A stretch of 64,000 nt of DNA from Perilla frutescens (lineage: Eukaryota > Streptophyta > Magnoliopsida > Lamiales > Lamiaceae). Below, one piece after another: positions 55,626 through 64,000 of the stretch (within the stretch, counting starts at the first letter, position 1; each line of letters opens with the position of its first letter). The notes beneath the pieces are model-generated. The model saw only the letters and a program-made list of their open reading frames with translations. It did no database searches and was not told the DNA's origin. The DNA lies in NCBI GenBank assembly GCA_026008535.1, contig BRKX01000010.1, positions 5,097,001 to 5,161,000 of the forward strand. Reading direction: 5' to 3'. The translations under genes were made by a program, and so were the position numbers.

Positions 55626-55973
55626 TTCATCATATAAAAGTTACCAACATTTTAAGGTTCAAACCACTTTGAACTTCAATAAAAGGAGTTGTTGTGTGGG
55701 AATTGGTGGAGTTGGATTTGGATTTCTTCAAAATATGCATCTTTTGCTTTTGGATCATAAATGCCAGGATTTTATCTCTTTGTGAATCACTACATATCAA
55801 CATTTTCAGTTCCTCATTGTTTGTGGATTGCCATAGAGATGTATGTTTTGTCACTTGTAAATTGTAATAGCTTTTTTTTTTTTTTTTGGCGAAGCCCTTA
55901 ACTTTGGGATACTTTTAACTGTAATTTCCACTTCTGTAGGAGAATAGTAGAAAAATAAATTAAAGGGAAAGTT

Positions 55974-56732
55974 TTCAATTTGGTCATTTAACTATACTCA
56001 AAATCTCAGTTTGGTCTCGAAATAAAATTTAAGCTCAAATCGATCCTATGATTTTTTTAAAGATAGCAATCGAGTCCTTCCATTAATCCCTAAACTATAA
56101 TCATTAACAAATGTTACTTGAGCGACTAAAATCTATTAACGGAGGGCTTCTGAGATGGGTTTACTTTAATTTTACTGCTTTCACCGTCTCATTCAAGCAA
56201 TCATGACGAATCATGCTACCTTTTTTTCTCTATGACAATTGTCAAATCTTAGTCTCATTTAAATTCATTTTTCATAATCTGATTTTCACTCATATTTTGA
56301 CACAATAAAAATATACCCAGAAGAAGAAAAGAGTAGAGATATAAAGAGAGATGGGTATAAATTTGTTGTGAGGTAAACGAGAAAATTTCTAAGTATCAAA
56401 ATTGATGGAGGGAGACATATAAATCAAAGACTCACTGATGAAATGAAGTGGAGAAATTGATGGATAAAGGGAAGATTGTAACTCTTGCTTTGGTATCGCC
56501 ATGACCGAGTCACGAACCGCAAATTCGCTAGCTAGAATGGTGAGATTGACAATGTAAGGTAAAATAATCCAAAGTTATATGATTCGTTAATGTCCGTCCG
56601 TTGAGAGAGTAACGAAGAGATTATTTTGATACTTTTTAAAAAGTTGAGGGATCAATTTGAGATGAAATTTTATTTCGGAACCAAACTGAGATTTTCGTAT
56701 ATAGTTAAATAATCAAATTGGACATTTTCCCT
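55974..56732. mobile_element. Long-TIR MITE, 759 bp
   Basis: Arms of about 100 bp are inverted copies: left AGGGAAAGTTTTCAATTTGG..., right read inward AGGGAAAATGTCCAATTTGA.... Both continue with ATTTAACTATA, AAAATCTCAGTTTGGT and CGAAATAAAATTT. Long arms suggest a Mutator-type element, but a 9-bp duplication could not be fixed in the AT-rich flanks. The centre is less AT-rich (CGCCATGACCGAGTCACGAA around 56500) and may be captured sequence. Confidence 0.72.
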
Positions 56733-57778
56733 AAATCAAACTAATTGTGTATATTTCTTTCCAAAATAAAAGTAAGCAAATTCTCCCATACATCATGTAT
56801 GGCCAATACAGACCCATCCAATTACCAGATGGGTTAGCCGCACGGGAGTTGGGCTAGGTCAACCCGCTCTGTTTGCCCAAATCTAAAAAAAAAAAATGGT
56901 GGGAGAAAAAAGAATCACACATTTCACAAAAATCAACGATAGCTTTAAAAGTATTACTCTACTAGTTTAATTGTACGAGATGATTTCATTTTAATTACAA
57001 TCTAATACATGTAAATTGAGGTTATTATTCCCAATTAGGGTTTTTTTTAATTCTTAGTTATAATTTAAATCAATTCACTTTAATTTTAGAGTTTATAAAT
57101 TCCATTTTATGATACATATTTTTTTTCAAAATTAGAGTTTCTTATTTTCAATTAGATTTGTTACTCTCAATTATATTTTATATTTATTTCGAAACAATTA
57201 ATTGTCGAGCGCAATGCATAAATCCACGCGTTCTGGCGGGGTAAGTACATTGCTTGAGCACCAGATTTCAAAAAAATAAATAAAAATTATTCACTTTAAT
57301 TTTTACGTTCACTAATTTCATTTTATGACATATTTATATTCATTTTAAAAAATTAAACTAATTCATTTTAATTTTAGGTTCTATTTTAGGGTAAAAATTT
57401 AAAAATAAAATTAGAAAAATAAGTGGATACATATACTCCACGCGGCTTGCGTGTCCTCGTGGACGCGTGTGTAGAGTTCACGCGCTCTGATCTGACTTTT
57501 TTTTACGGTTCTTTTTCTATGGGGTCTGACGGGTGAGATGATCCATCAATCTCCATACTTAGTTATGCAAAAATAGTGCCATGTTCATTTTTGTGCGTCC
57601 AAAGCACACTACACTGAGTCATTTTCCCAAGTATATTCGTACTAAAATGATTTTCGAAATAAACAATGTTTCATATTAAATGAATAAATTAGTTTTTTTT
57701 TTTTTTTTTTTGTGGCACAAAGTAACTCATTAATTATTTAATCTCAAATGCTCATATATAAATGACTTTTTTTTTGGG
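56733..57778. other. AT-rich spacer with dispersed repeat units
   Basis: It contains GTCGAGCGCAATGCATAAAT at about 57206 and related units up to 57480, similar to those at 50970-51390. No gene is seen. Confidence 0.45.
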
Positions 57779-57857
57779 GGGTGAGATTGCTTGGAGACCA
57801 AAGGTCACGAGTTCAAATCTCCTCAATACCACATGTCGGGTATGTGAGTAAAAAAAA
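57779..57857 (+). mobile_element. tRNA-derived SINE, copy 3, 5'-truncated
   Basis: It matches copies 1 and 2 from GAGATTGCTTGGAGACCAAA through GAGTTCAAATCTCCTCAATA to the poly-A end. It lacks the GTCCCGGTGG head. The box B candidate has one substitution (TTCAAATC). Confidence 0.8.
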
Positions 57858-57925
57858 TTACTTCTCTTTCGACTTAATAATTAAGCCATGTTGTTATGAT
57901 TTATTGTCAATTTAAAATTATGGTA

Positions 57926-58627
57926 TAGTGAAACCTATATACAATAATATTATTAGGACTAGAGAAAAATATTAATATAGAAAGATTATTTTTATATAGA
58001 GTTTACATATAAAAGTTATTATTTTAAAATAATAATAATATATATTATAGAAATGTCCTTTTATATTTTAAAAACATAAATTCAAAAGGTATATAAGATC
58101 CAACCATGTGTTTTAACCGAATAAGACATCATTATATGAATCATGCAAGAAGCGCACGAGGATCATCCAGGATGATAGTGTAAAAATAGAAAAAGTATCG
58201 TGTCAATAAGTTTCAAACACGTTGGACAAGTTGGGAATGCTTTGTATTCAACAAGAAAGTGATTGTTTTGATGCGTTATTTCGAACGCGCAAATTAAATG
58301 ATGTGGTATTAACCCAAAAAATTAAAGTATTGTCACATATAACTTTAGATAAGTATTTCATACAATTATAAGTTTAATGTAACACATGTAGTTAAATAGT
58401 TATAGATATTTTAATATATTTAAAATTTAATGTCATTTTATTACTATATAGAGATTAATTTCTTAAGAACGGTTTTAAAAAAATACCGAATAATTGAAAT
58501 ATTACAATATAGAAGTTATTATTATTATTATTATTATTTATAACTGGTCTCGAATTAGAATTATAACTTTTTATTATTATATAGATATTATTTTTACATA
58601 GAGTATTCTTATATAGAGATTTTACTG
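57926..58627. mobile_element. Emigrant/pogo-like element, 702 bp
   Basis: The left end TAGTGAAACCTATATACAAT and the right end read inward, CAGTAAAATCTCTATATAAG, resemble the CAGTAAAACCTCTATAAAT terminus of plant Emigrant (pogo-type) MITEs. TA lies on both sides (57924-57925 and 58628-58629). The inside repeats TATAGAGAT/ATATAGAG motifs. The centre (about 58090-58310) is richer in GC but has no clear transposase motif. Confidence 0.7.
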
Positions 58628-58794
58628 TATTATATTCGAACATTCATGATCTATATTCAGACTATGTTTCATTGATCAAGATGTATTGCAAACATTAAAT
58701 AAGTTTTTTGATAAAAATATTTGTATACTCATTTATATTCTTTCACTAATCACTACGTTGTTGATTAAAGTAATTAGAAAATTCATAAATATCC

Positions 58795-59631
58795 TCTCTC
58801 TCTCTCTCTCTCTCTACCCCGTCCCAACTTTGTTTCTCTCTCCAAAAAAGCATTCAAATCTGAGGGAAGCCGGCGGAACTCATTGCCCAGGTAAATCTGA
58901 TCTCTTTCCTTCTGTTTCTGCGTTCTTATTCACACTATAGTTTATGCATCTATCAAGCCGAGATTTTATTTCGTTTGGGGGGGTTCGAAGCCCAGATCTT
59001 GGATTTCTCCCCTTGATTTTGATCTGCTTTTGCTCTTTTCCGACTTCCCAAATTGAGGAAGGGATAGGGCTCGCCAAACTCAAATTGTGGGTCATGCTGG
59101 AAATTTTTCTGATTTAAATGATTATTTCGCTTCCCATTTGTGAACTGGAAGAAGAAAAGTTTTCGCTATTTTTGTCCACAGAAAATCTCATTTCTTTCTT
59201 ATAATAGCTTGAGTGTTACCTTTTCCTTTTAATTAGCTCTTTCAGCATCGGTTATTGTGGGATCTCGTGATTCGATTATAGTCTTATTGTATGTTCTTTG
59301 TTTTTCTGGAAAATTATGATCTGTTGTGCAGCTCATCGTCTTTGATTTTCTAGTTTTCTTATCCTTTCGAGGCCAATTACATTGGGTGATGGGGAAATGA
59401 AGATTTGAGCAGTCGAATCCTGTGGTTTTGGTTTGTACTTTAAAACAATGGTTTCTAATTAGATTGGTTTTTATATTTCCCGGTGGTTGTGTAAATCAAG
59501 CTTCGCTTATCTCTGCTTACCTTTATGTGACATTTTATTATGCCTTTATCCTGTGAATGCGATGAGCTGATATAGTTTCTTAAACGTTTTAATGAAGCTT
59601 GTAGATTGTCATAACATTATTTTGTGCCACG
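58795..59631 (+). promoter_or_regulatory. Leader of the PP2A A-subunit gene with a probable intron
   Basis: A CT-rich leader with (CT)10 at 58795-58815 is followed by an exon-like segment ending TTGCCCAG|GTAAATCT at 58890. A T-rich stretch runs to a candidate acceptor GCTTGTAG at 59604, 27 bp before the start codon. A leader intron of about 710 bp is inferred from this pair and the intron-like base composition. Confidence 0.6.
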
Positions 59632-62600
59632 ATGTCGATGGTGGATGAGCCACTGTATCCTATAGCAGTACTGATAGATGAGTTAAAGAATGAAGACATT
59701 CAGCTACGGTTGAACTCCATACGTAGACTTTCCACCATTGCACGTGCGCTTGGGGAGGAGAGGACTAGAAAGGAGTTAATTCCGTTTTTGAGTGAGAACA
59801 ATGATGACGACGATGAGGTGCTGCTTGCTATGGCTGAAGAACTTGGTGTTTTCATTCCATATGTTGGAGGAGAAGAACATGCTCACGTGTTGCTCCCTCC
59901 GCTGGAAACACTTTGTACTGTGGAGGAGACCTGTGTCAGGGACAAAGCGGTAGAGTCATTGTGCAGAATTGGATCACAGATGAGGGAGAGTGATTTGGTT
60001 GACTCATTTATTCCTCTTGTGAAGGTCAGATTTAACTTGCTCTTGTAATCATTTTTTATGCTACTCATAAACAACATCCTTATAAGATAGTTAGTCCAAC
60101 ATCAAAGATGCATAATTTAGGCTTTAGAGTTTTTAAGCGTATATCGAACTCTACTGTACACTCCATACAATACAAATATATTACTCTGAAACCTCTATGG
60201 CTCTGAAAATTAAAAATATCCAAGGTTCATGCAGAAATGTGAAATTTTCTGTAGATTTACATGTTTTTTCTGAAAGAGTTCCATGACTTTTCTGATGTGA
60301 AATTGGTACTTTGTATTTGCTTGATATTTCCATAACAATTCCGAACAATATTGATATGTCTAAAATTAACACCATGGGTGGAATCACTTAGTGACATTGT
60401 GGAGTCCTTGGGGTATTACCTCGAATAAAATGCTGCAAGCAGTTCATTCAGAACACTTTCCCGATCTGCCTTTTGATGATATATCTGCAAGTGATTGATC
60501 TTATCCTGTGAAAATCTAGTTCTTTTCTTTCTTTATTAAGTATGCATATGATAATCGTTACTCTATCACAACCTCTGCCATTTATATTTTTAACATTTTT
60601 TTGTTAGTTGTGTGTTTTAACGCGAATTGAATTTATTTTACATTACAGAGGCTGGCAGCTGGTGAGTGGTTTACAGCCCGTGTATCTGCCTGTGGCTTAT
60701 TTCATATTGCATACCCAAGTGCCCCGGATATGCTAAAGACAGAATTAAGGTCAATGTACAGCCAATTGTGTCAAGATGATATGCCTATGGTGAGAAGAGC
60801 AGCGGCAACAAATTTGGGAAAATTCGCTGCCACTGTGGAAGCTGCTCATCTCAAGAGTGATATCATGTCTATGTTCGAGGATCTTACACAGGATGGTAAT
60901 TTAAATTTTGAGTGGAGCTCATTGAGTCTGTGCCTTGAAATCACTAGAGTTTGTTATGCGGTTATATCTAACCATTGGAATATATCATATGAAAGCAAAG
61001 TGCTAGAAAAGTTCAAAGTCAATGATTTAATAATTATTTGTAGTGAATTTGCTAGTTAACTATTGAAACAATTATCTGGTTGGTTTAAAATAAGATTTCC
61101 TAACAGAAGATGGGAATTAATATAGTAGATGGTGCTGTTGGTAGACTAAAATTGGCTTGTCTAAATTATTTTCAGATCAGGATTCTGTTCGCTTACTAGC
61201 TGTTGAGGGCTGTGCTGCTCTTGGCAAGTTGTTGGAGCCTCAAGACTGTGTTGGCCATGTTCTCCCTGTGATTGTCAACTTCTCGCAGGTACACTCAAAA
61301 CTGTTTGCTATTTCTATTTATGATTGCCGAACTTGCTATACGACATTATATCCCCCCCCCCCCTTTATCTATCTTAAGTTATTGTAAATGAATGTATATC
61401 CTCGGTGATGCTGTTTACGATTCAGTTCTGAATATGTGTTTGGAAATGTCTCTGATCATCATTCCTTTGTACTAATATGCTGTAGTTTGTTGTAGCTTAC
61501 AATTTGGGATGAACGTGACTGTAGTACTGTACTACCATTTATGCTTTTGAGTATGAATGGTTGCTGTATTGACGTATCCAATGATACGTTTCAGCTGGAC
61601 GTGCTTGTTATTCTGTCCAAGTTGATTATGCTGCTTCCTTCAGTGTCCATGTCCTTTTTTTTAACCTCCCTTTTGTTATGGATTTGTTCCTCATCAGGAT
61701 AAGTCTTGGCGTGTTCGTTACATGGTTGCCAATCAGTTGTATGAGCTTTGTGAGGCTGTGGGGCCCGAACCTACTAGGTAAGTGTTTATATCTGCTATTA
61801 AATCCTTGCTATCTCCCACCTATTATGATGTTATTCTATACTTGTCCTGTGAATTTGATGCAGTTAGATTATTACCATACAGTCTTAAAGCACTACCACT
61901 TTCTGATTCATACCCTGGAAATGCCACATGACTAGGACTTGATTGGCTGTAAAATGAACTGCATTGCTTTATATGTTTGTGAATGGCTAGGGTATGATGG
62001 ATGTATGTTATGTTATTCTGTCCTCCCAGTTGTAGATTCAGATTGTTTCTTATATCGATTAGTATTCATTTTCCTTATTAGAATGAGTTGTTTTCATGAT
62101 AAAATGTCATTTTCTTATGTTTCAAGGACGGATTTAGTTCCTGCATATGTGCGCCTACTTAGAGATAATGAAGCAGAAGTGCGAATAGCAGCTGCTGGAA
62201 AAGTTACAAAATTCTGTAGGATTCTTGATCCGGAGCTTGCTATCCAGCATATCCTTCCCTGTGTAAAGGTGTGTGAAGTCTAGCCCCACTTGTTCACTGG
62301 TTACTGAATTTAGTGTCTTTATTCTTTCGTATATTGTTGTTTGCAGGAATTGTCATCTGATTCTTCACAGCATGTAAGGTCTGCTTTGGCGTCTGTCATT
62401 ATGGGAATGGCTCCTGTATTGGGAAAGGTAAAATTTGTGGGCTTGAGTTGAAGTAATTTATTAGTGCTAACATCTAGGTTCATGGATGCATAGCTTGGGT
62501 GTAGAATGTTTGTTTCTCTGTACTGTATATCACACTATTGCACTTAATCAAAGAACATTAGTGTTGTAATATTAAAGATAAAGTTTGGCACAAATTGCTG

Positions 62601-63983
62601 AGGCATACTACCATCTTCTTGCTATTAGAACTTCGTACAGGCATATAATTTCACACAATAAGCTGACAAAAATCATGATTAATCTCGTCTAGTACAAGCA
62701 TCCATTATTTATTTTAAGTTCCTCACGAATTGTGAACATTGGGATTCTCGCTTGATGCAGGATGCGACAATTGAACAACTTCTTCCCATATTCCTCTCCC
62801 TCTTGAAAGACGAATTCCCTGATGTTCGCCTCAATATCATTAGCAAATTGGATCAAGTCAATCAGGTCTATGATGTCCCTGTTCGATTGTTCTCTCTTGT
62901 TTCACATTATGCATGTCACACTTATTCTTCTTCTGTTTGCTCATATGCAGGTTATTGGAATTGATCTGCTCTCTCAATCTCTATTACCAGCTATTGTCGA
63001 GCTGGCAGAGGACAGACATTGGAGAGTTAGGCTTGCCATCATAGAATATATACCTTTATTGGCTAGTCAGTTGGGTGTTGGATTTTTTGATGACAAGCTG
63101 GGTGCCCTTTGCATGCAGTGGCTGCAAGATAAGGTTAATGATTGCTTTTTTCTCCATACACGGAGCGAATTGCTTGAACTGTTCTTTTGCTCATTTTGAT
63201 GCAAAGAAAAAGAAATTGATGTTCCGAGTTTTGGGACTTTCTGCAGGTCTATTCTATTCGAGAAGCTGCTGCTAATAATTTGAAGCGTCTGGCAGAGGAA
63301 TTTGGTCCAGAATGGGCGATGCAGCATATAGTTCCTCAGGTTTGTGGATGACTGTCGGTGTTTCTTTCCTTCTGATTCTTCTTACATGTGCAAAAGATAC
63401 TACTCTTCTGCATCCGATCACATTTCCACCTAGTCTCGTTGTACTGGTTCCTTTTATTATTGTGTTTCTACACTCAAGCATTTCCATCGCCTCCCGTGCA
63501 GGTCTTGGATATGGTAACCAACCCACATTATTTGTACCGGATGACCGTTCTTCAGGCAATCTCATTACTTGCTCCGGTCATGGGTTCCGAGATAACATGT
63601 TCCAAATTATTGCCTGTGATTGTCAACGCGACAAAGGACAGGTAATCCCCTCATATATATTCATCATCTACATATCATACGTTCAATCACCAATAAAGCT
63701 ATAAAACTACACCATTTTGCAGGGTGCCCAACATCAAATTCAATGTGGCCAAGGTGTTGCAGTCGATGATACCCATCGTTGATCAATCCGTGAGTAACCT
63801 AACCTCGTCCAGCTCCTTTTACACACATACGATTGAAGTCTAAAACATTTTCTTGCTTCTTAGGTGGCGGAGAAGACAATTCGCCCCAGTTTGGTCGAGC
63901 TCTCCGAGGACCCCGATGTAGATGTTCGTTTTTTCGCCAATCAAGCTCTTCAGTCGATCGATCATGTCATGATGTCGGCCTAG
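59632..63983 (+). CDS. PP2A 65-kDa regulatory (scaffold) subunit A
   Basis: Twelve exons (59632-60024, 60649-60895, 61176-61288, 61698-61777, 62127-62268, 62347-62427, 62761-62865, 62951-63133, 63247-63339, 63502-63641, 63723-63789, 63864-63983) join in phase to exactly 587 residues, the family length. The protein is a chain of HEAT repeats, for example DIQLRLNSIRRLSTIARALG, DSVRLLAVEGCAALGKLL and RHWRVRLAIIEYIPLLASQL. It ends NQALQSIDHVMMSA. The A subunit holds the PP2A catalytic C subunit and a variable B subunit. Arabidopsis RCN1/PP2AA proteins act in auxin transport, ABA signalling and the cytoskeleton. Two in-frame ATGs lie at 59632 and 59638; the first (MSMVDEPLYP) is the family start. 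The gene is complete: the stop is 17 bases from the window end. Confidence 0.97.
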
Positions 63984-64000
63984 AAACGCCGGTGCTCTTT

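Overview
The window is 64 kb of AT-rich plant nuclear DNA. It contains eight protein-coding genes with GT-AG introns: a plastid ribosomal protein with a transit peptide, an ALMT anion channel, HMA metal-binding proteins, a plant-type BAH/Agenet protein, the splicing kinase PRP4, the meiotic protein HOP2, a chloroplast membrane protein and the PP2A scaffold subunit. A eudicot fits best. An asterid such as a member of the Lamiales is only a guess from repeat style and protein wording. Every splice model below was built by hand and checked for reading-frame phase. No rRNA, tRNA, CRISPR array or prokaryote-type operon was seen.

Layout. 1-7.3 kb holds repeats only: a local direct duplication interrupted by a Harbinger-like element, a tRNA-derived SINE and a 4.0-kb Mutator-like element (MULE) with a decayed FAR1-like transposase gene. 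7.7-11.9 kb is the BAH/Agenet gene (+). 13.3-16.9 kb holds two small unrelated-looking HMA genes (+). 17-20 kb is MITE-rich spacer. 20.4-25.7 kb is the PRP4 kinase (+). 28.3-29.5 kb is a hAT deletion derivative. 30.4-36.1 kb is a gene-dense block: HOP2 (-) divergent from a chloroplast membrane protein (+), which converges on PSRP3 (-). 36-53 kb is a gene-poor transposon graveyard. 53.4-55.6 kb is an ALMT (+). 59.6-64.0 kb is the PP2A A subunit (+), whose stop codon lies 17 bases before the window ends.

The genes do not form a pathway. They are ordinary single-copy-type plant genes placed by chance. The strongest unusual content is transposon archaeology. Several insertions are precisely bounded by target-site duplications. 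Two local duplications provide paralogous empty sites, so the insertions can be confirmed within the window itself. The clearest case is the ALMT upstream region (51.6-52.6 kb) and its copy at 37.4-38.3 kb, which differ reciprocally by three insertions. I found no evidence for a new molecular system such as an immune or biosynthetic cluster.
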